Origin: Orientallactaga sibirica | Taxonomy: Eukaryota; Chordata; Mammalia; Rodentia; Dipodidae | NCBI GenBank assembly: GCA_036365145.1 | Contig: JAEOAD010000045.1 | Span: 18,455,501 to 18,519,500, forward strand | Direction of reading: 5' to 3' | Length of the DNA stretch: 64,000 bases | Shown: one piece after another, positions 10,261 through 21,049 of the stretch | Layout: every line of letters begins with the position of its first letter | How positions within the stretch are numbered: the first letter of the stretch is position 1 | Position numbers and translations under genes: made by a program | The notes under the pieces: model-generated | What the model was told of the DNA's origin: nothing | Databases searched by the model: none | The model's input: only the letters and a program-made list of their open reading frames with translations

Positions 10261-11190
10261 CCCCAGCTCTCCTTAACCCCACGGCGCGGTTCACCGTATA
10301 GGGCACAGCGCAACCTACAAGGCACGTGTTGTTTGCGCCCCGGAACGCGCTAGAGACGTGGGTGTGATGCTGAAACAAACGCAGCTTTGTGAGCTAGAAA
10401 GTCCTGAGGTAGGGTACACTCGCCTCCGGCTTCTGGCTCTGTGACCTTGGGCAAGTCACGTTGTCTCCTGCTGTCTCCAGCAGTGACCGCTGCTGGAGTC
10501 TGCTGTTCTCTCCCCACCATCCCGCACCCATTCTCTGCACCGGCTAAAATAGAAGATTGTCTTGAAAGAGAAGGGAAATGACAAATGCACTCGGGGGTGC
10601 GAGTAATGGAGTTAAGAGTCCTACTCCGGGTCAGGAACGGAGGTGAGGAAGGGTGAAGATGGTGTCAAACTCAAACGCCATCAGGGCCGGTCGATAATAT
10701 AAATTGGTGCTGCAGGCGAGGCCATATAATGCCCTGGATTTCACAAAGAGATATGAGCTCTCCTGTATTTCTTGAGACACGAGGCCCTCTCTTGGTCTGT
10801 CTTTTGTTTCCCACTTTTGATAGAGAAAGGTTATGAGAAATATTTTGCTTTTTTTTTTTTTTTTTCTGAGCTCTACTAAAAAAAGAATCTTAGCAAAAGC
10901 TCCAGATGTGTCCCTACAGATTCCGGGCCTCAGTGCCAGATAGGCATAGGAGATAGAGCACAAGATCCCATCTGAAAGGTCTGTAAGGGCAGCTGACTCT
11001 TCTGCTCTAAATGATGGTTGTGTGTGCTAGGGGGAGGGTGACCCAAAATGGCTCTATTTTCCAAATTTGCAATAGACACCATCGCCTAGGAAATCTCCTG
11101 ATGTTGACATATATATATGTAACCTCTAGTTAACCAGATACAGATTACTACCCCATCCCCAGCTTTTGCTTTTTGAACTCTGCTTTTGAG

Positions 11191-11233
<43 letters not shown>

Positions 11234-11466
11234 GTGGGGAAGGGCTAACACACCCAATGGTTTGGAGTGTGTGTGTGCGCGCACGCGTGCTTGGGTGCTT
11301 GTGCACATATTCATGTTGGTAAAAGCAGTGTGTTCCCAGGCTGCTCCCATTGATAGCTTAAACTCTGTCTATGCTCTGCTAGAAAAAGGCCTGTAGGAGG
11401 AGTGAAACAGTGGCAGGATTTGAAGTTGGGGTCCACAGTGTGGTGGGAATGGTGAGGACCTGAGAT
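10261..11466. other. Upstream flank of UNC5A, mostly unique
   Basis: A MIR-like word (CTGTGACCTTGGGCAAGTCAC) lies at about 10438-10458, a T run at about 10849-10865, and a TG microsatellite at 11193-11232. No exon is seen. Confidence 0.5.
11193..11232. repeat. (TG)n microsatellite
   Basis: About 20 perfect units, followed about 40 bases on by a second GTGTGTGTGCGCGCACGCGTG tract at about 11268-11288. Alternating purine-pyrimidine DNA of this kind can adopt Z-form. Confidence 0.9.
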
Positions 11467-11690
11467 TTTTTTTTTAATTTTTATTTATTTATTTGCAAGC
11501 AGAGAGATAGAGAGATAGAAGAGAGGCAGACAGAGAGAGAATGGGCACGCCAGGGCCTCTAGCCACTGCAAACGAACTCCAGATGCATGTGCTCCTCATA
11601 CATCTGGCTTATGTGGGTCCTGGAGAATCGAACCGGGATCCTTTGGCTTCGCAGGCAAATGCCTTAACCGCTAAGCCATCTCTCCAGCCC
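11467..11690 (-). mobile_element. Dip SINE
   Basis: Minus-strand head at 11690, A-rich tail (TTTATTTATTTATTTG on plus) at the left. Target duplication AGGACCTGAGATTT flanks it (about 11455 and 11691). Confidence 0.9.
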
Positions 11691-11814
11691 AGGACCTGAG
11701 ATTTAAGCATTGGAGACAGGGGGTTGGAGACTGGGAGCTGGCATTGTAATAGGGTTTGCTGGATAAGTCCTTATCTACGTTTGTAATTTGATTTGACCAG
11801 CACATGTGATCCTG

Positions 11815-11885
11815 CTAAATTAATATTATTCCCATTATACAGATAAGGTAGCTGAGGCCTGGGACGGGCAAGTTCCTTGTCTAAC
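11815..11885 (-). mobile_element. MIR fragment
   Basis: The word CCCATTATACAGATAAGGTAG followed by GAGGCCTGGGACGGGCAAG is a decayed MIR core. Confidence 0.5.
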
Positions 11886-12019
11886 CTTATCTTCCAATTG
11901 CTGAGCTAGCTGAGAAGTGTCCCTGCGATGTTTATTGTCAGTACCCAGCTCCTTACATTTCCTTCCTCTTGCACCTTCTACTTTGGGATTAAAATTTGGG
12001 AATAAAACTGGGGATACAG

Positions 12020-12176
12020 GCCGGGTGTGGTGGCTCACTCCTTTAATCCCAGCACTTGGGAGGCAGAGGTAGGAGGATCGCCATGAGTTTGAGGCCACCC
12101 TGAGACTACATAGTGAATTCCAGGTCATCCTGGGCTAGAGTGAGACCCTACTTTGAACAACAAACAAACAAAACTG
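12020..12176 (+). mobile_element. B1 SINE
   Basis: GCCGGGTGTGGTGGCTCA head, ending in an ACAAACAAACAAAA tail. Target duplication AAACTGGGGATACAGG / AAACTGGGAATACAGG flanks it. Confidence 0.9.
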
Positions 12177-12214
12177 GGAATACAGGATGTTTTTGCTCCT
12201 CCTCTGCTCAACTC

Positions 12215-12600
12215 TCTGTTTTCATCCACAATAGATGTTCTGCATAGCAGTCAGGAGAGAATAGGTTTTTGTCATGGTAACATATAGTCCCCGAAGTCTC
12301 ATGGCTTACATCCACAAGGTTTATTTCTCATTTGTCCATCATGGATCTACCCCTCCTGCTCCTCCTCACTCAAAGACCCTGGCTGCCAGCAGTCACTTTC
12401 TGGAACATGACTGGCCACAGAGGCAGAGGAAAAGGGAACTCTAGAGGTACACCTGCCAGCAATCAGTGGCTTAGCCCAGAAATAAAATGTGTCATTCTAC
12501 CCACAATTCATTACCCAAAATTGGCCCCATAACCCCTCTCTCCAAGAGAGCCTAAAAGGTATCGCTGAAATTTGTGGACAGCGATTAACGACTCACTGCC
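12215..12600 (+). mobile_element. Old mammalian interspersed repeat, family not assigned
   Basis: Words such as GGCTTACATCCACAAGGTTTATTTCTCA, broken up by decay, and a later CAGTGGCTTAGCCCAGAAAT-type segment recall a common ancient mammalian repeat. I cannot name the family with confidence. Confidence 0.35.
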
Positions 12601-13180
12601 TGCAGGCTCACCACCATCTGACTCCGGTTACCTCTGCCGCTCTGCTTAGCCGGTGCCCCCAACACCCAGGCTCTTCCCCACCTCCAAGACTTCCCATTTG
12701 CTTTTCTCCCTACAACACTTCGTCTTCAGCCTTTTAAGTGGCATGTTCCGTGTTCCTTTTAGTCACAACTCAGCTGTCCCCTTCTAAGCGGCACTTGGGC
12801 ATGCCTGGAGAGGGAGAAAGGATGGCCTTGCAGAGAGTAGATGGCTTGTCTTCTGCTTGCAAGTCCAGGCCAGAGGGCTACCAGGAAAGGGCTTGTCTCA
12901 CTCTCAGATGGGATGGCCACGTGGGAGGAGGGCTCCTGACATCACCCTCCTCTACCTTCCAGTCTTTTTAGACCCAGGCCCTGACTGTGACTCTGCCCTC
13001 ACAGAAGCCACAGACTCAAGAGCTAGGTGGGACCCTCTATTAGCCCCTTTTGCAGTAGTCCCAGGATGGGACACAGATTTCCCTAGAGAGGACATGCCTC
13101 TCTAGGGAGCAAGCATCTGTTCATCATTGCTTTCATTGCCTGGGGGCCACACCGTGATGGCCTTTCAGAAGATGAAGTCT

Positions 13181-13391
13181 GGGGGTGGAGAAATGGCTTA
13201 GAGGTTCAGGCATTTGCCTGCGAAGCCTAAGGACCCTGGTTAAATTCCCCAGGACCCATGTAAGCCAGATGCACAAGGGGGTTTGTTTGCATCTGGAGTT
13301 CATTTGCAGTGGTACACCCATCCTCTCTTTCTCTCTGTCTCTTCCCCTCTCTCTCTCTTCAAATAAATAAATAAAATATTTTTTAAAAAAG
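13181..13391 (+). mobile_element. Dip SINE
   Basis: Head GGGGGTGGAGAAATGGCTTAG, tail CAAATAAATAAATAAAAT. It is the first of two stacked insertions in the target word AGATGAAG. Confidence 0.85.
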
Positions 13392-13399
13392 AAGATGAA

Positions 13400-13673
13400 G
13401 GGTTGGAGAGATGGCTTAGCAGTTAAGGCGCCTGCCTCCTAAGCCTAAGAATGCTGGTTCCAATCTCCAGCGTTTCCAATCTCCAGGTCCCACGTTTAGC
13501 CAGATGCAAAGTGACTCATGGGTGCAATGCCCCACTTGACCACAAGGGGGTGCATGCATCTGGATTTCGTTCTCAGCAGCAGCTGAGAGACTGCTGGCGC
13601 CGCCCATCTCTATCTATCTGTCTTCCTCTCCCTCTCTCTCTGTCTCTCTCTCTCAAAAAAAAAAAAAAAAAAA
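13400..13673 (+). mobile_element. Dip SINE, long variant with duplicated B box
   Basis: The internal promoter B-box segment TTCCAATCTCCAG is present twice (13458-13470 and 13474-13486, period 16). The body carries the longer variant with GACCACAAGGGGGTGCATGC. The element ends in a long A tail. AGATGAAG occurs at about 13170, 13392 and 13674, so two SINEs used one site. Confidence 0.85.
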
Positions 13674-14510
13674 GATGAAGTCTGAACCTAACTTGAATTC
13701 TTTCTTCTCCAGGCCAAACATTTTCTTCCTCGGTTGCTGGTCAGGCAGCAGGCCTCTAGGTTCCTGGCCTCATCACCTAGATCTCTGCCCCTACCTCATC
13801 CCACTGCAAGGCCGCTCCTCTGAAGACATCTCCTGCAGGGAGCCAACATATCTCCTGCCCACGTGGCCTGATGCACAGCAGGTTCCCAATCAGCTGTTGG
13901 CCAGGAACATCACATTTCCAATGCCTAATGCTGGATGGGGGAGCTCAGAACCTGTGGCAAGGCCATCCTTTCTGCAGGGATGCACTGAAGTACCTGAGAT
14001 GCTGAGCAAAGTACAAATCTCTAGGTGCTACCCCACTCTGCTTCTGATTCATTGTGCTGGGAGTGTTTAGATATCTGCTATCACTAAGTCCTCCCCTACC
14101 ACCACCACCACAGCCCTCTGCTAGCTGTTTCTGGCAGAGTGGTCTGACAGTCAGGCCCATGACACTTTGAGGAGCAGTGCCCCTGGCCTTTGCCATAAGT
14201 GCTGCCAAGAACTGTGCCTCTATCATCTCCCCTTGGGTGGCTGGTTTCTTGTGGTTAGGTGAGAGGCTTAAATCCATCCCGTGTGTATTCCATGCTATTG
14301 CCTCTAATCCTCCTTTCCCAGATGGAACTCTCTTGGGATGTGGGTGCTGTCAGGCACAGTCCTTGCTATTTTCTTCTGCTTCCCAGATGAAATTGGGAAG
14401 TTATGTAGACTTTCAACCAAGTCCCTCCTGAGGAGACTACTGAACACAGGAGCAAGGATAGAGCTGAGCAGCTCTCCACTCAAGACTACCTTGCAAAGAG
14501 AGGGGATGCA
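13674..14510. other. Unique sequence
   Basis: No gene or confident repeat is visible. An ACC triplet run lies at about 14098-14110. Confidence 0.45.
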
Positions 14511-14745
14511 GGGACTGGAGAGATAGCTTAGCGGTTAAGGCATTTACCTGCAAAGCCAAAGGATCCTGGTTCGATTCTCCAGAACCCACGTAAGCCAAAT
14601 GCACAAGAGGGCACATGTGTCTGGAGTTCCTTTTCAGTGGCTGGAGGCCCTGGAATGCCCATTCTCTCTCTCTCCCTCCCTCTTTCTCTCTATCAAATAA
14701 ATAAAAATAAAATAAATCAAATTTATGAAAAAAATTAAAAAAGAG
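14511..14745 (+). mobile_element. Dip SINE
   Basis: Head GGGACTGGAGAGATAGCTTAG, tail AAATAAATAAAAATAAAATAAA. Confidence 0.85.
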
Positions 14746-14769
14746 AGATGAGATGTGACATGAGGCCTA

Positions 14770-15240
14770 TCTCAAAAAAAAAAAAAAAAAAAACCTTGCA
14801 GGTTACACATCAGGGAAAATATTAAATTTCTTTCACCCAGTCCTGAAGCCTTGCCTCTGACTTCAGCATCAATCAACTCATATTCCACTGTTGTACCCAC
14901 AAAAGTAATTAGAGAGCCTACAGAGTCTTGTACATGAACCTCCAGCTTGGCCCTGACCCACAAGACCAATAACCCAATCAATAGGAAGGACTTCTTGGAG
15001 ATCCCATGTTGACGGCCCCAGATCAAACTGTCAGATTTACCCAACACTCAGGGTCTAGCTTCTGTCTTCTGGAAGCATTTCTTTCATCACTCGAAGGAGT
15101 ACCCCTTCTTCCTTCAGCAATAAGCTTCCTGAGGTCTATTCACCCCACTTCCAAAAGATGGTGCATGATTCAGCCTGGCCAGTCAGCATCTCTGGTTTCC
15201 TGACTATAGTGACTCAGATGGGTATATAACACAACACAGT
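14770..15240. other. A tract then probable ancient repeat
   Basis: A run of about 20 A lies at 14774-14793, probably the tail of a lost B1. It is followed by sequence whose GATTCAGCCTGGCCAGTCAGCATC segment resembles an old mammalian repeat that I cannot name. A minus-strand frame of 91 codons here shows no known domain. Confidence 0.3.
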
Positions 15241-15290
15241 CCACTGAGTTTCTTTTCTAGAACTTCTCTTGTATTTAAAGAGAGAATGGA

Positions 15291-15485
15291 GGGCTGGAAA
15301 GATTGCTCAGCGGTTAAGGCACTTGCTTGCAAAGCCTAAAGACCTGGACTTGGTTCCCCAGTGCTCACCTAAAGGCAGACCTAAAAAGTGGAGCATACAT
15401 TTGGAGTTTGTATGCAGTGGATAGAGGCTCTGGTGCACCTGTACTCATTTTTTCTCTCTCTCTCTCCTTCACTCTCTGCAATCTT
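15291..15485 (+). mobile_element. Dip SINE, diverged
   Basis: Head GGGCTGGAAAGATTGCTCAG. The body is shortened and the tail lacks the AAATAAATA repeats, so it is older than its neighbours. Confidence 0.75.
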
Positions 15486-15697
15486 GCTTAATTTGAAAGA
15501 GGAGAGAAATGATCTGGTCTTGGAGCATTCACCCCATGCCTAAGCTGAAGTGTGGGCAGGGAAGTCAAGCCTGAGACAAGAGAGACACCCAACTCTGGCT
15601 CCAGCTGCTTCTGAAGCCACTAGGTGTATCTCTGGATCTTTCTGTTCCTTTTTTGTTGTGTAAGATCATTTGCTTTTGAAAAAACGATCTGGAGTTA

Positions 15698-15913
15698 TGC
15701 CCCGAGCAATGGCTGTAGCTAAGCTGGTAGAGTGCAAGCACAAGCCCTGGGTTTGATTCCTAGAACTGCATAAACTGGGTATGATGGCACACACCTCTGT
15801 AATCCCAGCATGCTGGAGTTAGAGGCAGAGGATCAGAAATTCAAGAGCATTTTCAGCTACATAGTAAGTTCAGGCTCAGACTGGGGTACATAAGACCTTG
15901 ATCAAAAATATTT
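15698..15913 (+). mobile_element. B4 SINE (ID-B1 fusion)
   Basis: The left half is tRNA/ID-like (GCAATGGCTGTAGCTAAGCTGGTAGAGTGC, seen in pieces). The right half is B1-like (ATGATGGCACACACCTCTGTAATCCCAGCA). That order is the B4 structure of mouse-related rodents. Confidence 0.75.
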
Positions 15914-16125
15914 ATATACCCTTTATAAAAATATATTCAAAGGGCTGAGGACACAACTCAGAAGTTAAAGACACTTGCTTGCAGAGCCTGATGGCCTGGG
16001 TTTGATTTTTCTCAGTACCCACGTAAAGCCAGATGCATAAAGTTGCACATGCATTTGGAGTTTGTTTGCAATATATGGCAAGAGGCCCTGGTGTGTCCAT
16101 TACTCCCTCTCTCATTTTCTCTTTT

Positions 16126-16291
16126 TTAAAACTATATTTTATTTATTTATGAGAGAGAGAAAGGGAAAGAGAGAGAGAGAGAGGGAGAGAATGGGAATGC
16201 TAGGGCCTCCAGCCACTGCAAATGAATTCCAGATGCATGTATGGACCACCCTGTGCATCTGGCTTATGTGGGTACTGGGGAATCAAACCTG
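16126..16291 (-). mobile_element. Dip SINE fragment lacking its head
   Basis: Minus-strand Dip from the tail (ATTTTATTTATTTATGAGAG) to CAAACCTGGATCC, where it is cut off and replaced by a purine microsatellite. Confidence 0.7.
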
Positions 16292-16294
16292 GAT

Positions 16295-16335
<41 letters not shown>

Positions 16336-16337
16336 CA

Positions 16338-16397
<60 letters not shown>

Positions 16398-16531
16398 ATG
16401 GGCATGCCAGGGCCTCCAGCCAGTGCGAACTTATGCATGTGGCTTATGTGGGTACTAGGGAATTGGCCTCAAACTGCAGTCCTTAGGCTTCTCAGGCAAG
16501 CACCTTAACCACTAAGCCATCTCTCCAGCCC
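16292..16531 (-). mobile_element. Dip SINE with expanded compound microsatellite tail
   Basis: The tail-side purine tract has become (GA)n at about 16296-16335, (CA)n at about 16338-16371 and (GA)n at about 16372-16398. After that the SINE body runs to CTCTCCAGCCC at 16531. It may be a local duplication of the adjoining fragment. Confidence 0.7.
16296..16398. repeat. Compound (GA)n(CA)n(GA)n microsatellite
   Basis: About 100 bp of dinucleotide repeat in three blocks, inside Dip-derived sequence. Confidence 0.9.
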
Positions 16532-16589
16532 TCATTCTGTCACCCTCCTCTCAGCTTGCAAATAAAATTAAAAAGTATTAAAAACAGAT

Positions 16590-16715
16590 TCTAAGCTGTA
16601 ATCCTACCACTCAAGGAGCTGAGTCTGGAGGGTCTTCACTAGTTTGAGGCCAGCCTGGGCAACATAGGGAGCTTGGAGCTAGCCTGGGGTACATAATGAG
16701 ACCTTGTCTTAAAAA
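16590..16715 (+). mobile_element. B1-like or B4-like fragment
   Basis: GTAATCCTACCACTCAAGGAG, TTTGAGGCCAGCCTGGGC and ATGAGACCTTGTCTTAAAAA occur in the order expected of an old B1 or B4 right half. Confidence 0.6.
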
Positions 16716-16820
16716 GGCAGGTGTTTATTACTGTCTGCTGCTTATAAAGCCCCATCGTATCCTCTGTGAGACACACCGATGTCCTTCTAACTTTTTTATT
16801 TTTTAAAATATTTTATTTAT

Positions 16821-16983
16821 GGGGCTGGAGAGATGGCTTAGTGGTTAAGTGCTTGCCTGTGAAGCTTAAGGACCCCGGTCGAGGCCAATTCCCCAGTACC
16901 CACATAAGCCAGATGCACAAGGTGGCACATGCATCTGGAGGTCGTTTGCACTGGCTGGAGGCCCTGGCATGCCCATTCTCTCT

Positions 16984-17015
<32 letters not shown>

Positions 17016-17053
17016 GTGTCTCTCTCTCTGCCTATTTCTCTATCTCTCTCAAA

Positions 17054-17088
<35 letters not shown>

Positions 17089-17090
17089 AT
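16821..17090 (+). mobile_element. Dip SINE nested in an opposite-strand Dip
   Basis: Head GGGGCTGGAGAGATGGCTTAG, tail of ten AAAT units. It inserted into the A-rich tail of the host element, the usual L1-endonuclease target. Confidence 0.85.
17051..17090. repeat. (AAAT)n microsatellite
   Basis: Ten units growing from a SINE tail. Confidence 0.9.
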
Positions 17091-17424
17091 ATATTTAAAA
17101 ATATTTTATTTATTATCTAAATTCAAGGGGAGAGAGAGAGAGAAAGAGAAAGAATGGGCACACCAGGGCCTCCTGCCACCGCTAATAGAACTCCAGATGC
17201 ATGTGCCACTTTGTGCATTTGGCTCCGTGTGTGTGGGGGGGGAATTGAACCCAGGACATCAGGCTTTGTAAAAAAGCACCTTTAACCACTGGGTCATTTC
17301 TCCCAGCCCATTCTGTTAGTTTTGGGAGTGGGGTGAAAGCCAGGTCATAAGAACAGAGTGCTGGGGTTTAAGAGGGAAGTGAGAACCGAAAACAACCAAT
17401 TCAGAGGACCCACAGAAATATTTG

Positions 17425-17426
<2 letters not shown>

Positions 17427-17463
<37 letters not shown>
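17427..17463. repeat. (AC)n microsatellite
   Basis: About 18 perfect units. Confidence 0.95.
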
Positions 17464-17466
<3 letters not shown>

Positions 17467-17794
17467 CAGCACTCAGTCTTTACACCAGACAAACATGTAC
17501 TTCTCACACTCATCTCAAACCCGTGCCATTCTGAGCAAGTAAACATAATACAGATATACACGTACCTTGTGACATGACCATACAAGCACCCTTATGTCTT
17601 TCCTCCCATTCCCTGCACATACTCTCCAGGCACCCACCCTCCATGTTGCCCCATGCTACTACCTAGAACAAGGCCCCGGAAGAGCTTTCCGCACAAGACC
17701 ACGGAAATCCCGACCTTGGAGATTTCAGTACCAAGGACAGTGCACAGCATTTCTTGAGAACTCACTGTTGCCCAGGGCATGACTCTTGCCTAGT

Positions 17795-17960
17795 TTCTCT
17801 CTTTCAATCCTTACAATCCCTTGCCAAGTAGATCTACAAAGTATCTATACCATCCGCATTGTGTAGATATAGAAACCAAAGCACAGAGAACAGATTTAAC
17901 TTGCTTAATATCGCTCAGCTGGAAAGGGTTAAGACAAAGATTTAAACCTAAAAGCTGCTC
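17795..17960 (-). mobile_element. MIR fragment
   Basis: CTTACAATCCC...GTAGATCTACAAAG...GAAACCAAAGCACAGAGAA...CGCTCAGCTGGAAAGG follows the MIR layout, heavily decayed. Confidence 0.55.
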
Positions 17961-18289
17961 CAGAAATGTTTGCTGAGTGAATGAAGTGTTCAGTATAACA
18001 AATGGTTTTATTAGAGGCACATGCTTCTACAATGTACATGCTATCTCTCTCTCTCTCTCACACACACACATGCACACAGAAACAACCTCCACAAGCTCCG
18101 TGACATTTCAGTCTCTGAGGTTTCCCTAGTTACAGGGCCCTCATTCCTAGTTTCCCCACTGGACACTTTCAGATTTAGAGGTGAGCAGCTCCATGCTGAG
18201 GGCATATTCAAAAAGGAGGGGGTGGAAAATTGACAGGAAGTCGGGGGTGGGGTGGGATTGGATCAAGCAGAAGCCTGGCACCATGCCCT

Positions 18290-18385
18290 CTGCAGATAAC
18301 CTGATGAGCATTTTATAGAGATAATTTCATTAGCATCTCTGGGAGATGAACAATTAGCAAGGTGCTCCGATGCCTTAAAAGCTTG
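18290..18385. promoter_or_regulatory. Candidate conserved non-coding element
   Basis: This AT-rich unique block has several TAAT/ATTA-type words (ATAATTTCATTAGCATCTC, ACAATTAGCAAGG) between repeat-poor flanks. It has the texture of a deeply conserved enhancer. Conservation itself is inference, since no other species was compared. Confidence 0.3.
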
Positions 18386-19750
18386 AGAAGGAGAAGAATG
18401 CCCTTTCTAGCTGCCTCCCAGACTGGAGTATTCCTCCTTTCTGCTCTCTTCCACCTCCATCTTTCATTCACACTCACACCATGCTTGTCTGGCATGCTGT
18501 CATATTTTCATAGAGACACCTCTGCACCCAGCCCAACCTACCTGCTCCTTGGGCTCCTCCCTAACCCCCCCATTCCAGACTCCTCTCTGCCCCCAGTAGC
18601 CTCACACTGGAGCACTGCCCACACCACATCAGTTGGTTCCCTGTATTCTGATCACTCAGATACTCAAAGCTGAGGCTTGGCATTGCTCCAATCCCCCAAT
18701 GGCTCTGCTTTTCTTGAACATCCAAAGAGGGCAGAGGCAGGGAGGGCTTCTCCATTTGGATTGATTTTGCTACCAGGTCCTTGACAACTTCCTGCTGGGC
18801 TTCCAAAGGGGGCTGGTCTCCCCTCTACAATTCAAGGGCTGGACTCAGAAGCACAGCAGGGGAAACTTCGGCCACCTGTCCTGGTGCCTGGCACATCCCT
18901 GGGGCTAGGGAGAGAGCGGCATATCCTACACACACGCAAACATACAGGCACAGAGAAGCGAGGCTTGGACCATTAGAAAGGCATCTCTGGCTTTGTCAAA
19001 TAGTTGGAAACCAGACTTCAGACATCTGGCTATTGACCCCAGTTATTTGCAGATGCCTGCACTATGTCTTGGTGTTGAGGTACACCCCTCATTGTACTCT
19101 TAAGGGTTGGGCAGATGGGAAAAGCTCTCTCTAGCCAGCAGTCTACTTTGAGCAGCCTGCCCCCCTGCCCTCACCAGAGCAGGGCTTGTCCTAAGAGCTG
19201 GCACTCAGCCCTTGTGGTTGACACTCCAGGCTCTCTAGGATAAGGTTCCAGACAGACCCTCTCCCTAAGACTAAATGGTCCCTTCATGGGGTCCTAAAAA
19301 CACTCCCTCCAGCAAGACATCTGGATCTCCCAGAACTTGCTAAAATGCGATTTCTGATCTCTCTCCAGGTCTACTGACAGGATCTTTAGGGGGAGGGACC
19401 ATAAATGTGTGTTTTACAAGCTTTCCTTAGGCCCCTGCACACATGTAGGCTTGGAGCGAAGAGGAAGTCAAGGAATGCTTACCCTGTAGTGTAAACTCCC
19501 CGCAGGGTGATATAGCTCTCAGTGGATAGAATTCCAGTTCTTCAAGGATGGGAAAAGCCCCTTTCTCTCCAGAAAGCACACATATATAAGCTGTACCAGA
19601 CAGATATACAACGTGTCTATCATATTAAAATTTCAAGGGCTATTGGGGAAAATATTTACAGAGCTTCCTTTTGGGGGTGATAGTGAAAACTAGAATGAAA
19701 AACACTGCTTAGAAACGAAGATGTAGAAGACACAACACATATACTTATGT
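18386..19750. other. Unique upstream sequence
   Basis: No confident repeat or gene over about 1.4 kb. Open frames of about 100 codons at 18362-18673 and 18781-19134 show no domain and no splice context. Confidence 0.45.
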
Positions 19751-19756
19751 CTGATC

Positions 19757-20150
19757 ACACACACACACACCCACACCCCCCCCCACACACAGCCCACACC
19801 CAGGAACACGCAGCAAGGCACACATACAGAAACAGCCCATACCCAGCTAGACATGGGCATATGCACAAACACACGCACATATTAATCCACATATAAATCC
19901 ACCCTCCAAGACACACACATATCCCCACATCCAAACACATATAGACATGCGCACACACACACAAGTACAAATCCAGACACATGACTCTTACCCAGACACA
20001 TGCATACAAACACACGCACACACAAATGCACAACTAAGCACATCTGGATATAAACACACATGCACATGCCAGCACACCCTACACACACACAAACACACAG
20101 GCACACAGGCAGGCATGCTCAGTCTTATCCTTCACACATATGCAAATACA
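19757..20150. repeat. Degenerate CA-rich tract
   Basis: About 400 bp in which CACACA runs alternate with variant words (ACACATGCA, CCAGACACA), plus a C run near 19777-19785. This looks like an old, decayed CA microsatellite that grew by local duplication. It creates chance cysteine-rich frames on the minus strand. Confidence 0.8.
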
Positions 20151-20639
20151 CACGCTCTCCTTCACTCGCCCACACAGGCATCAGGAGATTCCAATAACAC
20201 TGCAATAGTGAAGAAGAGACTAGGTTAGGATTTTAATAAGCTTTTGAACAAATACGTGGAACTTGGTTACCAGGGGCTCTTGGCTGTTTCTCACTCTATC
20301 CTTTAGTGACACCCTTCTCGAGAGCAGAAGGGCCATCACTTGTCTTCACACCTGTGGGTGGGGATGTTTTCTAAGACGGGCGTGTGTTCATACTGTCTGT
20401 GTAAGGAAAGGTGCACTCCAGGCAGTCGTGTAGATGTAGCGTCTGGGAGGGGCGGGCTGGGCTGGCGCCTGGTGTCAAGGGCAGAGTCAAGACGAGGTGT
20501 ATGTTCACTCACATGAGCAATGACTGGATTCTCAGAGAACCTGGCCTTCATCATGGCTTCGCTTACTTCTGCCCAATGTGCCTATGGAAATGCGTGCCAA
20601 ACGAGCGAATGAACAAAGATAGTTTGCAAACCATCTTGA

Positions 20640-20725
20640 CTTCTGTCCTTTCAATGAAACCTTATAACTTGCCCATGGCCCAAGGAGCTTGAGATCATTT
20701 CACAGATGAGAGAGCTGAGGCAGTT
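20640..20725 (-). mobile_element. MIR-like fragment
   Basis: AACTTGCCCATGGCCCAAGGAG followed by TTTCACAGATGAGAGAGCTGAGGC resembles a MIR core, with its parts partly rearranged. Confidence 0.45.
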
Positions 20726-21049
20726 CTCCCCCCCCCCCCACAACCACTCCTGCCCGTCAAACTCACTGCAGCCAAACCTATGACTTCCCAGGCTTTGCAC
20801 AGAGCAGACGTGGGGGAGACCAGGTAGAGGAGCTGTTTCGGAAACAGCTGTGCTGGAATCTAACACCCATGGGAAGACCTTCTGGAGAGTTCCCCCACAA
20901 GCCCCGCCCACATCCCCTTTGCTCCTTTCTGGCTCTCCAGACTCCTGGCCCTCAACCTCTGCTGCTCAAGCCTCTTGCAGGCCAGCTGAAGCCAGTGGCA
21001 CAGAGCGAACAGGCAATGCTCACCCAGCACAACAGTCTGACTCAGTCCC

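Larger units (their letters stand above)
15942..16570 (+). mobile_element. Dip SINE split by later insertions
   Basis: The head GGGCTGAGGACACAACTCAG starts at 15942 and the body breaks at about 16120, inside CTCTCTCATTTTCTC. The tail resumes after 16531 with CTCATTCTGTCACC...AAATAAAATTAAAAAG. Two minus-strand Dip segments fill the gap. Confidence 0.65.
16790..17309 (-). mobile_element. Dip SINE, host of a nested Dip
   Basis: The A-rich tail (TTTTAAAATATTTTATTTAT on plus) lies at 16800-16820. The rest follows the inserted element, from about 17091 to TCTCCCAGCCC at 17309. The target word AAAATATTTTATTTAT is present on both sides of the guest. Confidence 0.8.

Noticed and set aside
14772..15047. 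91-codon minus-strand frame
   Set aside because: Its C-terminus is encoded by a poly(A) tract and it overlaps probable ancient-repeat sequence.
16062..16508. 148-codon frame with Arg-Glu and Thr-His runs
   Set aside because: Produced by GA and CA microsatellites within Dip elements.
19755..20106. Cys/Val-rich minus-strand frames
   Set aside because: They follow the CA-rich degenerate repeat.
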